A DNA stretch of 64,000 nucleotides from Mucilaginibacter sp. 14171R-50. GTDB taxonomy: Bacteria; Bacteroidota; Bacteroidia; Sphingobacteriales; Sphingobacteriaceae. The notes beneath the pieces were generated by a model. That model had not been told where the DNA came from. It ran no database searches and was given only the letters and a program-made list of their open reading frames with translations. The translations under genes and the position numbers were made by a program. Positions 8,831-18,028 of this stretch are shown one piece after another (positions within the stretch are counted from its first letter, which is position 1; each line of letters begins with the position of its first letter). Location of the stretch: contig NZ_CP048115.1 of the NCBI RefSeq assembly GCF_010093045.1, positions 2,790,001 through 2,854,000 of the forward strand. Reading direction: 5' to 3'.

Positions 8831-10744
8831 ATGAAAAAAACGATATATATATTGATATGCTTTTTTGTGTGCTGGACATCGGCCTGCAGAAAGATGGATA
8901 TACCACCTATAAATATTATCCAGGATAAGGACGCATTAAGCAACGCTGGTGGCGTACAGGCCTACATGGCCCGTTTATACTCGCAGTTACCCATCGAAGA
9001 TTTTAGGTACTCGCCGCAGCGCGGTCTTAATTTCTTTTGGATCATCAGTCCGTTCCCGGCCGTTACCGGCGAGGCATTAAGCCGCGACCAGCGCGGCGCT
9101 ATGCAGGAAAACGTAGACGAATCGCCCTGGGCCGAGTGTTACTCGCTGATAAGGGATGCCAACTATTTTATAGAGAATCTGCCGAAATATTCAAGCAGTT
9201 TTACCGAGGCACAGGTAAACTCCTGGCTGGGCGAGGCCCGGTTTGTAAGGGCGGCAACTTATTTTGCTTTGGTAAAACGTTACGGCGGCGTGCCTTTGAT
9301 AGACAAGGTTTTGGAATATCCCACACCTGATCTGGAAAGTTTAAACATCCCCCGTTCGTCAGAGGAGGCTATCTATGATTTCATCGCCACAGACCTTGAT
9401 TACGCTTACCAAAACATCAGCGAAAATAACCAGGTGGGCCGGGCCAACAAATATGTTGCAGCGGGTTTTAAATCGCGGGCAATGTTATATGCAGGTTCAA
9501 TAGCTAAGTACAATAACATTACTTTGGTTGATGCTGCGGGTAACCGGGTTTGTGGAATACCATCGGCAAAGGCAGTTACTTATTTCAAGGCGTCTTATGA
9601 TGCCGCCGTATTGTTAGAAAACAAATACAGCCTTTACAAAAAAGCATGGGCTGCCGGCGATAAGACAGCGCAGTATCAAAACTTTGTGAATATGTTTTTC
9701 GACGCTACCAGCCCCGAAAATGTATTTGTGCGGCAGTACCATTACCCCGAATCTGTTCACGGTTATGATGCCTACAATGTGCCTCGCCAGTTAATGGGTG
9801 CAAACGGTTACTCGGCCGAGGTTAACCCTACGCTCGACTATGTGGAACTGTTTGACGGCCTGCCCAAGAACGCAGATGGTACAATTAAAACCATGACAGC
9901 CGGAAAATATGATCTGTACAATACCACCATGGATCTTTTTGCCAACGCCGAACCCAGACTAAGGGCAACTGTTATACTTCCCGGCGATGAGTTTAAAGGG
10001 CAAAGTATCGAAATTCGCCGCGGTATATACACCGGCAGTTCGGCTGGGGGCATTAGTCCGCTGCTGCCTGCAGGCTCAACTGCAAATTATCCTACCACTA
10101 ATATTGTACAATCATCAAACGCCTCGCAAACACCGTATACCCTGCCTGATGGCAGCACCATGAACCCTGCGGGTTTAAGCGGTATTTTCACCGGTGATGG
10201 TACCTGCGCTATATCAGGCTTTTCGGTTCGTAAGTGGCTGGTGCCCGATAAACCTACCTCAGAAGTGCTGGAAAACCGGTCTGACCAAACCTGGATAGAG
10301 ATGCGTTACGCCGAAGTTTTACTGAACCGTGCCGAGGCCGCTTATGAGCTTAACACGCTTGGGCAAAACGACAAGAACTACCTGCAGGATGCCTTTACGA
10401 TCATCAATCAGATACGTGAGCGCGCCGGGGCCGATTTTTTGGCCAGCGCCGCTAACCTGAACGATATAGATATCATCCGCAACGAGCGCAGGAAGGAACT
10501 CGGCTTCGAAAATAAGATATGGTGGGATATGAGGAGATGGAGAACTGCTGATAAAGAGCAAAACTCAACTATCTACCGCGTATTGATGCCTTTTTATTCG
10601 GCTAATGATAAAAAGTACTTCTTTGATGCCCGTACCGACGAGCGCAATATACGCTACACCTTTGATGTGCGCTGGTATTACGAGCAGATACCAAACGGCG
10701 AGATTCAAAAGAGCCAGAAATTAATACAAAACCCAGGTTATTAA
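8831..10744 (+). CDS. SusD/RagB-family glycan-binding lipoprotein (mannan locus)
   Basis: This 637-residue surface lipoprotein has a type II signal peptide with lipobox TSAC (Cys19). The N-terminal NYFIENLP and LGEARFVRAATYFALVKRYGGVPLID segments are the TPR-like helices typical of SusD. The C-terminal part has INQIRERAGA...IRNERRKELGFENKIWWDMRRW, the RagB/SusD signature. It caps the SusC barrel and captures glycan at the cell surface. It follows SusC by 11 bases and precedes the DUF3823 gene by 11 bases, so the three form one operon. Confidence 0.95.
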   Translation: MKKTIYILICFFVCWTSACRKMDIPPINIIQDKDALSNAGGVQAYMARLYSQLPIEDFRYSPQRGLNFFWIISPFPAVTGEALSRDQRGAMQENVDESPWAECYSLIRDANYFIENLPKYSSSFTEAQVNSWLGEARFVRAATYFALVKRYGGVPLIDKVLEYPTPDLESLNIPRSSEEAIYDFIATDLDYAYQNISENNQVGRANKYVAAGFKSRAMLYAGSIAKYNNITLVDAAGNRVCGIPSAKAVTYFKASYDAAVLLENKYSLYKKAWAAGDKTAQYQNFVNMFFDATSPENVFVRQYHYPESVHGYDAYNVPRQLMGANGYSAEVNPTLDYVELFDGLPKNADGTIKTMTAGKYDLYNTTMDLFANAEPRLRATVILPGDEFKGQSIEIRRGIYTGSSAGGISPLLPAGSTANYPTTNIVQSSNASQTPYTLPDGSTMNPAGLSGIFTGDGTCAISGFSVRKWLVPDKPTSEVLENRSDQTWIEMRYAEVLLNRAEAAYELNTLGQNDKNYLQDAFTIINQIRERAGADFLASAANLNDIDIIRNERRKELGFENKIWWDMRRWRTADKEQNSTIYRVLMPFYSANDKKYFFDARTDERNIRYTFDVRWYYEQIPNGEIQKSQKLIQNPGY

Positions 10745-10755
10745 TTATTACAGAA

Positions 10756-11514
10756 ATGAAAAAGATATTATATATGATAGCTGTATGCGCGATAGCCTTA
10801 GCAGGCAGTTCGTGCAGCAAATTAGACGATTACGACGCACCGGCTGAAACCTTAAACGGCAGCGTGACAGACGCCGGCACGGGTAAAACCCTGCAGACAG
10901 AAATTGGCGGCGGCGGTACGCGTATAAAGCTGCTTGAAATAAGCTGGGGCGATAACCCGACACCTTTCTACATCAGTTCTATGCAGGACGGTACCTTTAA
11001 TTACACCAAACTGTTCCCCGGTAAAAATAAAATAAGCGCCGAAGGGGCCTTCGTTCCGCTGGTGCAAACAGATGCCACCGGGGCAACTACGGTAGATAAA
11101 AGCCAGACGGTCGATATCAAGGGTACAACAACCGTAAACTTTTCCGTCGATCCGTTTTTAAGGATAGAGTGGCAGGGCGAACCGGTGTTAAACGCCGACG
11201 GTACTATCTCTGTAACGTTTAAGATCACCCGCGGTACCAATGATCCCAACTTTCAGCAAGACATAACCGATGTGAGGTTATTTGTTAACTCCAACAAGTT
11301 TACAGGCAACAACAATTTCGACGACCGCTATTCTACGCAGATAAACTACAATGGGTCAGACGCTAACGCGCAGTTAGGGCAGTCGATAACCATCACTACC
11401 AAGGGCGGCCCGCTGCCTACCGGCAGAGATTACTTTTTAAGGATTGGTGCCCGCACTAATTACGGCTTAAAGTATTACAACTATACAGATGTTAAAACTG
11501 TAAGTGTTCCATAA
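10756..11514 (+). CDS. DUF3823 surface lipoprotein (SusE/F position)
   Basis: This 252-residue lipoprotein has the lipobox GSSC (Cys20) followed by KLDDYDAPAETLNGSVTDAGTG. The features QTEIGGGGTRIKLLE, NPTPFYISSMQDGTFNYTKLFPG and GAFVPL are characteristic of DUF3823, a family encoded directly after SusD genes. It is built of two beta-sandwich domains and probably helps bind glycan at the surface. It is the last gene before a strong hairpin, so it may be the end of the SusCD transcription unit. Confidence 0.88.
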   Translation: MKKILYMIAVCAIALAGSSCSKLDDYDAPAETLNGSVTDAGTGKTLQTEIGGGGTRIKLLEISWGDNPTPFYISSMQDGTFNYTKLFPGKNKISAEGAFVPLVQTDATGATTVDKSQTVDIKGTTTVNFSVDPFLRIEWQGEPVLNADGTISVTFKITRGTNDPNFQQDITDVRLFVNSNKFTGNNNFDDRYSTQINYNGSDANAQLGQSITITTKGGPLPTGRDYFLRIGARTNYGLKYYNYTDVKTVSVP

Positions 11515-11526
11515 TTGCTATTCTAC

Positions 11527-11557
11527 CCTGCTTAAGAATGTTAAATTCTTAAGCAGG
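11527..11557 (+). terminator. Hairpin between DUF3823 and glycosidase genes
   Basis: A perfect 13-bp stem, CCTGCTTAAGAAT (11527-11539) with ATTCTTAAGCAGG (11545-11557) around a 5-base loop, is followed by TTTATAC. The short T-run makes it a moderate terminator or a partial attenuator that would lower enzyme expression relative to the SusCD part. Confidence 0.65.
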
Positions 11558-11571
11558 TTTATACAAAATCT

Positions 11572-13752
11572 ATGAAAAAACTTCTATTTTTTTGCTGCCT
11601 GTCTGCGCTGTCTGCCAGCGTAAACGCGCAGGCAACCAAACCGTCTCCGTTAAAAGAAAAAACCGCCTTTCAAACCAGCAGCCCCTGGATGCCCGAGATC
11701 GATGTACGGTCTGACATCGCCATTGTTTACGGCGTTAACGACCGCAAGGGCATGACCTTTGAGCAGCGCGTACAATCATGGCGCGACCATGGCTACCAAA
11801 CCAACTTTATGACTGGCATAGCCTGGGGCGACTATAAAGATTACTTTTTAGGCAAGTGGGATGGCATAAATCACCTTGGTGTAGGCCAGGTCACCGCAAA
11901 GGGAGATACCATTTTTCATGGTAAGGATATGCCTTACGTGGTACCGGTAAAATCTTTTATCGAATACATGAAAACGGCGGTTATCAAAAGGGTGATAGAC
12001 GTGGGCATAACCAATATTTTCATGGAAGAGCCCGAGTTTTGGGCAAGGGCAGGTTACAGCGCGCCGTTTAAGGACGAGTGGCAAAAGTATTATGGTTTCC
12101 CCTGGAAACCTCAGCACGAATCGGCAGAGAATACTTACCTGTCGAACAAGCTGAAATATCACCTGTATTACGAAGCCATAAAAGAGGTATCGAGCTATGC
12201 CAAAGCTTACGGTAAAAGTAAGGGTAAGAGCATAAAAGTGTTTATCGCTACGCACTCGCTGGTTAACTATTCATCGTGGCAAATTGTTAGCCCCGAGGCC
12301 AGCCTGGCGTCCTTGCCGGGGATAGATGGCTACATTGCGCAGGTATGGACAGGCACTTCTCGCGAGCCTACTTATTTTGACGGGCAGAAAAAAGAAAGGG
12401 TGTTCGAGAACGCGTTTTTAGAGTATGGCTCAATGGTATCGATGACGGCGCCAACCGGCCGCAAAATGTTCTTCCTTACAGACCCTATAGAGGATTGGCC
12501 GCGCGACTGGGCCGACTATAAAAAGAATTACCAGGCAACTTTTACGGCCAAGCTTTTATACCCCATGGTAGCCGATTACGAGGTAATGCCTTGGCCCGAG
12601 CGTATCTACACACGCCCGTATAAGGTAGCCAACAGCAACGAGAAGGTGCTGATACCGCAATACTATTCAACCCAGATGCAGGTGATGGTAAACGCGCTGA
12701 ACAGCATGCCCCGGTCTGCCAATAAGGTAACAGGCGTGAACGGCATAGGCGTGTTAATGAGCAACTCGCTGATGTTTCAGCGCTTCCCAACGCATAACGG
12801 GTTTGAAGATCCGCAATTCTCGAACTTTTACGGCCAAACACTGCCTTTGTTAAAGCGCGGTGTGCCGGTGCAAACCGTGCATATGGAAAACCTTAGCTAC
12901 GGCGCCACCTTAAAAAATATTAAGGTTTTGGTGGTCAGCTACTCAAATATGAAACCTGTATCGGCCCAAATACACACGGCATTAGCTGCCTGGGTTAAAC
13001 AGGGCGGGGTATTGATATACGCCGGCCGCGACGACGACCCGTACCAAACCGTAATGGATTGGTGGGATACAAAAGGCATGAACTTTAAAGCGCCATCACA
13101 ACACTTGTTTAAGCTGCTGGGCATTACCCCCTCTGCCGGAAAAGAGAAATACACCGTAGGCAAAGGCGCAGTTTATATCATCAGGCAAAATCCTAAAGAG
13201 TTTGTTTTAGAAGCTGATGCCGATACCAAATTTATAAGCCTGGTTAAGCAGGGCTTTGAAACCGATGCGAAGGCAGGCAAGCTTGTGTTCAAAAACAGCC
13301 TGTACCTGCAGCGCGGCCCTTATGATGTGATATCGGTTATGGACGAAAACCCCGATACCAAGCCCTATACCATCAAGGGCCCGGTTATCGACCTGTTCAA
13401 CCCGCAACTGCCGGTATTGGCCCAAAAGGTAGTTAACCCCGGCGAGCAGGCTTTGCTGTACAATTTAAACAGGGCGGTCAATAAAAACAGGCCGCAGGTT
13501 TTAGCCGCCGCCGCGCGCGCCTACCAGGAAAAGGTTGCAGGCAAAAGTTATTCATTTGTTGTTAAAAGCCCTATAAAAACGCAAAACAGCATGCGGGTAT
13601 TACTGCCGGCAAAACCCAGGGTAACTAAAGTTACCGATAGCAAAGGGCAGCAAATTACAGATGTAAAAACCTCCTGGGATGCGTCGTCAAACACCGTGTA
13701 CCTGGGTTTCGCGAACGACCCTGCCGGGATAAAAGTGGATTTAAGTTGGTAA
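11572..13752 (+). CDS. Putative secreted glycoside hydrolase, TIM barrel + GATase-like + beta-sandwich
   Basis: This 726-residue protein has a signal peptide (1-20). Residues 30-370 look like a (beta/alpha)8 barrel, with candidate acid residues in FMEEPEFW (Glu152/153/155) and in ADYEVMPWPERI (Glu337, Glu343). Residues 390-510 resemble the flavodoxin/GATase-like domain of GH42-type enzymes (VLVVSYSNMKP, WVKQGGVLIYAG). The tail from about 640 looks like a beta sandwich. That order is shared with GH42 and the GH164 beta-mannosidases, but I cannot assign a family from motifs alone. It lies between SusCD and the GH92/GH76 mannan enzymes, so it probably removes a side group or beta-linked sugar from the same glycan. 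Confidence 0.6.
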   Translation: MKKLLFFCCLSALSASVNAQATKPSPLKEKTAFQTSSPWMPEIDVRSDIAIVYGVNDRKGMTFEQRVQSWRDHGYQTNFMTGIAWGDYKDYFLGKWDGINHLGVGQVTAKGDTIFHGKDMPYVVPVKSFIEYMKTAVIKRVIDVGITNIFMEEPEFWARAGYSAPFKDEWQKYYGFPWKPQHESAENTYLSNKLKYHLYYEAIKEVSSYAKAYGKSKGKSIKVFIATHSLVNYSSWQIVSPEASLASLPGIDGYIAQVWTGTSREPTYFDGQKKERVFENAFLEYGSMVSMTAPTGRKMFFLTDPIEDWPRDWADYKKNYQATFTAKLLYPMVADYEVMPWPERIYTRPYKVANSNEKVLIPQYYSTQMQVMVNALNSMPRSANKVTGVNGIGVLMSNSLMFQRFPTHNGFEDPQFSNFYGQTLPLLKRGVPVQTVHMENLSYGATLKNIKVLVVSYSNMKPVSAQIHTALAAWVKQGGVLIYAGRDDDPYQTVMDWWDTKGMNFKAPSQHLFKLLGITPSAGKEKYTVGKGAVYIIRQNPKEFVLEADADTKFISLVKQGFETDAKAGKLVFKNSLYLQRGPYDVISVMDENPDTKPYTIKGPVIDLFNPQLPVLAQKVVNPGEQALLYNLNRAVNKNRPQVLAAAARAYQEKVAGKSYSFVVKSPIKTQNSMRVLLPAKPRVTKVTDSKGQQITDVKTSWDASSNTVYLGFANDPAGIKVDLSW

Positions 13753-13860
13753 ACATGGGGTTGGTTTAAGAACAGTTACTACTACCATACATGGGCTTGT
13801 ACCGTGTATGCGTAGTGTGGCTGGATTGCCGCGTCCGGTTTATCATATCAAAATATTAAA

Positions 13861-16137
13861 ATGAAAAAATTATTCTTAGTTGCCCTTTCCTTTTTACCGC
13901 TGATGGCTTTGGCGCAGGTTGATAACGCAAACCTTGCCGACCTTGTAAACCCGCTGATGGGCACCGACTCTAAGCCGTCGCTCTCAAACGGTAACACCTA
14001 TCCCGCTATAGCGGTGCCATGGGGCATGAACTTCTGGACACCGCAAACCGGTAAAATGGGCAGCGGCTGGCAATACACCTACAATTCAGATAAATTGGTT
14101 GGCTTTAAGCAAACGCACCAGCCATCGCCCTGGATGAACGATTACGGCCAGTTCTCTATCTTCCCCGAAACAGGTAAGATAAGGGTTGACGAAGCAGAGC
14201 GCGCCAGCTGGTTTTCGCATAAAGCTGAGATAGCCAAACCCTATTATTACAGCGTTTACCTGGCAGATTACGACGTGACAACCGAAATAGCGCCAACCGA
14301 ACGCGCGGCAAGTTTTAAATTTACCTTCCCCAGGAGCGACAGCGCGCACATTGTGATAGATGCTTTCGACAAAGGGTCGTACGTGAAGATCATGCCCGGT
14401 CAAAACAAGATAATTGGCTATAGTACGCGCAACAGCGGTGCGGTACCTGCCAATTTTAAAAACTACTTTGTTATTTATATAGATAAGCCATTTAAAAACG
14501 CATCTGTCTGGCATGGTAAAGATATTGACGATGGTAAGCTGGAATACACCGGCGACCATGCCGGCGCGGTAATCAGCTTTAACACAACAAAAGGCGAGGT
14601 AGTGAACCTGCGTGTAGCATCGTCATTCATCAGCATTGAGCAGGCCGAACTTAACCTGCAAAGGGAAGTGGGTAAAGATGATTTCGAAGTCATCAAACAA
14701 AGGGCAAAAACCACCTGGAATACTACCTTAAGCAAACTGGTTGCTGAGGGCGGCTCGGTCGATCAAACACGTACCTTTTACTCGTGCCTGTACCGCATGC
14801 TGTTCTTCCCAAACAAGTTGTATGAGCTGGATGCCAATAAAAATATCGTGCATTACAGTCCATATACCGGCAAGGTGCTGCCGGGCTATATGTTTGCCGG
14901 TACAGGCTTTTGGGATACCTTCAGGGCGTTGTATCCTTTCCTGAACCTGGTTTACCCTTCCATCAACAAAGAGATGCAGCAGGGCCTGATAAACGATTAT
15001 AAGGAGGGTGGCTGGCTGCCCGAGTGGAGCAGCCCCGGTTATGCCAATGTAATGGTAGGCAACAACTCGGCGTCGGTGGTATCCGAAGCTTACTTAAAAG
15101 GCGGACGTGGCTATGATATCGGCACTTTGTACCAGGCCTTGTTACACGGCGCTAATAACGACGGGCCGGCAGCAACCGGCCGGGACGGTGTTGATTATTA
15201 TAACAGCCTGGGTTATGTGCCTTACGATGTGAAGATAAACGAGAATGCTGCCCGCACCTTAGAATATGCCTATGACGATTTTGCCATTTACAAGCTTGGC
15301 AAGGCCCTTGGCCGCCCGGCATCCGAAACGGAGATCTACCGCAAGCGCAGCCTGAACTACAAAAACCTTTTTGACCCGCAAACCGGTTTGATGCGCGGCA
15401 AGAACAAGGATGGTAAGTTTCAAAGTCCGTTTAACCCATTTAAATGGGGCGATGCCTTTACCGAAGGCAACAGCTGGCACTACACCTGGAGCGTTTTTCA
15501 TGATGTACAGGGATTAATAAACCTGATGGGCGGCAACCGGAAGTTTGTCAACAAGCTCGATTCAGTGTTTATCCTTCCGCCGGTTTTTGACGACAGCTAT
15601 TACCACAGCGTTATCCACGAGATAAGGGAAATGCAGATAGCCGGTATGGGCCAGTACGCGCATGGTAACCAGCCCATACAGCACATGACCTACCTGTACA
15701 ATTACGCGGGCCAGCCCTGGAAAACCCAGCTGCATGTACGCGATGTGATGAACAAGATGTATAAGCCTACCCCGGATGGCTACTGCGGCGACGAGGATAA
15801 CGGCCAAACATCGGCCTGGTATGTGTTTTCGGCAATGGGCTTTTACCCGGTAACCCCTGCCAGCGACCAATACGCCTTAGGCGCCCCGCTGTTCAAAAAA
15901 ATAACAGTGAAGCTACAGAATGGAAAAACCATTACTATTAATGCCGCAAACAACGGGCCGGCAAACCGTTATGTGAACAGTTTAACCATTAACGGTAAAC
16001 CATATACCCATAACTGGCTTAGTCACTCCGCATTGCTGAAAGGCGCTGTATTAAACTTTAGCATGTCGCCGCGGCCTAATAAGCAGAAGGGTATCCGTAC
16101 TGCGGATGCACCCTATTCATTATCTACCGAAAAATAA
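13861..16137 (+). CDS. GH92 exo-alpha-mannosidase
   Basis: This 758-residue secreted enzyme has a signal peptide ending ALAQ. It shows NPLMGTDS at the mature N-terminus, GFWDTFRALYPFL, PEWSSPGY and TEGNSWHYTW with the likely acid Glu535. GYCGDEDNGQTSAW contains Asp644 and Asp646, matching the calcium-dependent catalytic aspartates of characterised GH92 enzymes. GH92 enzymes release alpha-linked mannose with inversion from N-glycans or yeast mannan. The GH76 gene starts 13 bases downstream, indicating co-transcription. The exact linkage preference cannot be read from sequence. Confidence 0.95.
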   Translation: MKKLFLVALSFLPLMALAQVDNANLADLVNPLMGTDSKPSLSNGNTYPAIAVPWGMNFWTPQTGKMGSGWQYTYNSDKLVGFKQTHQPSPWMNDYGQFSIFPETGKIRVDEAERASWFSHKAEIAKPYYYSVYLADYDVTTEIAPTERAASFKFTFPRSDSAHIVIDAFDKGSYVKIMPGQNKIIGYSTRNSGAVPANFKNYFVIYIDKPFKNASVWHGKDIDDGKLEYTGDHAGAVISFNTTKGEVVNLRVASSFISIEQAELNLQREVGKDDFEVIKQRAKTTWNTTLSKLVAEGGSVDQTRTFYSCLYRMLFFPNKLYELDANKNIVHYSPYTGKVLPGYMFAGTGFWDTFRALYPFLNLVYPSINKEMQQGLINDYKEGGWLPEWSSPGYANVMVGNNSASVVSEAYLKGGRGYDIGTLYQALLHGANNDGPAATGRDGVDYYNSLGYVPYDVKINENAARTLEYAYDDFAIYKLGKALGRPASETEIYRKRSLNYKNLFDPQTGLMRGKNKDGKFQSPFNPFKWGDAFTEGNSWHYTWSVFHDVQGLINLMGGNRKFVNKLDSVFILPPVFDDSYYHSVIHEIREMQIAGMGQYAHGNQPIQHMTYLYNYAGQPWKTQLHVRDVMNKMYKPTPDGYCGDEDNGQTSAWYVFSAMGFYPVTPASDQYALGAPLFKKITVKLQNGKTITINAANNGPANRYVNSLTINGKPYTHNWLSHSALLKGAVLNFSMSPRPNKQKGIRTADAPYSLSTEK

Positions 16138-16150
16138 TTACCATCTACCT

Positions 16151-17278
16151 ATGAAAAAGCTAATTTATGTACTGCTGGCAAGCTTGTTTATTACGGCAAT
16201 AAGCTGCAGCAAAGGCACCGAGAACAAGCCACCCGTTGTAAAGCCTGATGACGGCCAGCCGGCCGACCCTGAATTTACCGCGGCAGATGCCGCCGCCGCA
16301 TACACGGCATTTAACAAATACTATTACAATCCATCAAAAAAGCTTTATTACAGCACCACTAGTCAGGACGGCCTCGCCGCCATATGGACCCAGGCTATTT
16401 ACTGGGATATGGCCATGAACGTTTACGAGCGCACCAAAAGCCCTGCGCAGCTTGCCATGGTTAACGATATGTACCAGGGTGGCTTTAACCAATACGACGG
16501 TTACAACTGGGATAATACCACCACCTGGTTTATTTACGATGATATGATGTGGTGGGTTATGGCGCTTGCCCGCGCCAACCAATTAACCGGTAAGCCGGAG
16601 TACCTGCAAAAGGCCATAGCCGGGTTTAACCGCGTTTGGAACGGATCGTACGATAGCGTAAAGGGCGGTATGTTCTGGGATTTTCAGCACAGCGGCAAAA
16701 ATGCCTGCATTAATTATCCTACCGTAATTGCAGCCATGCGCCTGTATAAGATCACCGGCGATGCAAGTTACCTGGATAAGGCAAAATCGATATACGGATG
16801 GGCAAAGGCCAACCTGTTTGATGTTAACAGCGGCCGCGTGGCCGATCATAAAATAGGCGATAACCCGCCGGGTTATGAGGATTATACCTACAATCAGGGG
16901 ACAGCGATAGGGGCCGCCGTAGCGCTTTATGATGAAACAAAAGATAACGCCTACCTGGAAGATGCCAAACTGGCCGCCGATTACACCAAAACCAAAATGG
17001 GTGCGAATGGTATTTTACCCGCCGAAGGCGATTTTAACGAGCAGGGCGTATTAAAGGCCATATTTGCCCAGTACATTACCCAGCTGATAACCGACGGTAA
17101 ACAAACCCAATACCTTGATTGGGTTAAAACCAACATAAACACCGGTTGGAAAAACCGCGATAAGGCGCGCGACCTTACCTGGCGAAATTACGCCTTGCCT
17201 GCCCCGAGGGGGGTAATGCAATCATACGAGAGCAGCAGCATAGTAACCTTTATGCAGCTGTACCTTACAGCCAAATAG
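16151..17278 (+). CDS. GH76 endo-alpha-1,6-mannanase lipoprotein
   Basis: This protein of about 375 residues starts at the ATG encoding MKKLIYVLLASLF; an ATG 45 bases upstream overlaps the GH92 gene and adds no signal features. The lipobox AISC (Cys19) predicts an outer-membrane lipoprotein. The family's catalytic double aspartate is visible in FIYDDMMWW (Asp130-Asp131). YTYNQGTAIGAAVALYD and tryptophan-rich repeats of an (alpha/alpha)6 barrel follow. It cleaves the alpha-1,6 mannan backbone, giving oligosaccharides for SusCD. Its pairing with GH92 is the main basis for calling the locus alpha-mannan-specific. Confidence 0.95.
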   Translation: MKKLIYVLLASLFITAISCSKGTENKPPVVKPDDGQPADPEFTAADAAAAYTAFNKYYYNPSKKLYYSTTSQDGLAAIWTQAIYWDMAMNVYERTKSPAQLAMVNDMYQGGFNQYDGYNWDNTTTWFIYDDMMWWVMALARANQLTGKPEYLQKAIAGFNRVWNGSYDSVKGGMFWDFQHSGKNACINYPTVIAAMRLYKITGDASYLDKAKSIYGWAKANLFDVNSGRVADHKIGDNPPGYEDYTYNQGTAIGAAVALYDETKDNAYLEDAKLAADYTKTKMGANGILPAEGDFNEQGVLKAIFAQYITQLITDGKQTQYLDWVKTNINTGWKNRDKARDLTWRNYALPAPRGVMQSYESSSIVTFMQLYLTAK

Positions 17279-17303
17279 TCCAGATTATATCAGCAATTAA
17301 ACT

Positions 17304-17330
17304 AAGCCCCGCCTAAAAGCGGGGTTTGTT
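17304..17330 (+). terminator. Rho-independent terminator after GH76
   Basis: The stem CCCCGC (17307-17312) pairs with GCGGGG (17319-17324), extended by weaker A-T and G-T pairs, with a six-base loop CTAAAA. It is followed by TTTGTTTGTTTT. It lies 26 bases after the mannanase stop and closes the locus. Confidence 0.8.
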
Positions 17331-17446
17331 TGTTTTATATCAATAGGTTATGGCTTTGGCGTTTGGTGTGTTTAGCATATCGTTTGGTGTATTTAGCATA
17401 TCCGGTGGTTTTTCTTTGCCCGACTTTTATTAAAAAAACAGAAGTC

Positions 17447-17911
17447 ATGAAAAGGAAGATATTAATAGCCTGTTTAGTATGGGTATTAGGGGCCGCGGCA
17501 GCGTATGCTACCCCACCAAGAGAGGCCCGGTTATATGATAAGGTGATACAAACCTTTATTGAAAGCCACATGACATCGGCTTACCAGAAGCTTAATTCGA
17601 TTTTGGCCGACGACGCCGTTTTTAAGCTTTCGCGGGGCGAACAAGTGCTGGTTCAAAATAAGGGTGCGTTAGTCGACCAGATGAAGCAGCAAAAGGCCGT
17701 AACCCAAAATTGCGATTATGCCTATAATATTTTGGCCGAAAGCGATGCCATTGTTATTGCCAAAGTGAGTTTCTTTTATCCCGATGGTGTACAGGAGAAT
17801 TACCTGATGCTTGAACGTGATGCACAAAAGCAATGGAAAATAGCCAATGTATATAAAATGTTCCCCGTTAACGGGAATGTAACCCCCACGCCGGCGCTGG
17901 TAAGTAAATAA
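17447..17911 (+). CDS. Secreted NTF2-like (SnoaL/lumazine-binding-type) protein
   Basis: This 154-residue protein starts at MKRKILIACLVWVLG, giving a signal peptide cleaved near YATPP; the longer frame to 17330 has no family resemblance. The mature part (FIESHMTSAYQKLNSILADDAVFKLSRGEQ... ending QWKIANVYKMF) fits the small alpha+beta NTF2-like cone fold. Secreted members often serve as binding or accessory proteins of unknown ligand. It stands alone between the mannan locus and the sensor kinase, and a strong hairpin follows. Confidence 0.75.
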   Translation: MKRKILIACLVWVLGAAAAYATPPREARLYDKVIQTFIESHMTSAYQKLNSILADDAVFKLSRGEQVLVQNKGALVDQMKQQKAVTQNCDYAYNILAESDAIVIAKVSFFYPDGVQENYLMLERDAQKQWKIANVYKMFPVNGNVTPTPALVSK

Positions 17912-17936
17912 CCGTAACCCAAATTATAAACCACCT

Positions 17937-17977
17937 CAAAATGCAATATCACCCTTTTAGGGGGATATTGCATTTTG
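17937..17977. terminator. Long perfect hairpin, also containing a regulatory dyad
   Basis: CAAAATGCAATATC (17937-17950) is mirrored perfectly by GATATTGCATTTTG (17964-17977). The 13 bases between can add a short CCC/GGG stem. As RNA this is a strong terminator-like structure for the NTF2-like gene. Its centre overlaps the ATCACCC-N5-GGGGGATA dyad described separately. Confidence 0.65.
17948..17967. promoter_or_regulatory. Candidate response-regulator site, copy 1 (upstream of sensor kinase)
   Basis: ATCACCC-TTTTA-GGGGGATA matches copy 2 at 21638-21657 at all 15 positions outside the 5-base spacer. It lies about 60 bases before the histidine kinase ATG, a suitable position for autoregulation by the LuxR-type regulator of the same operon. 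Confidence 0.5.
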
Positions 17978-18028
17978 CTGTTAACAAAGTTTGATGTTTT
18001 GCATCTTATAGTATATAAGCTTAAATTG

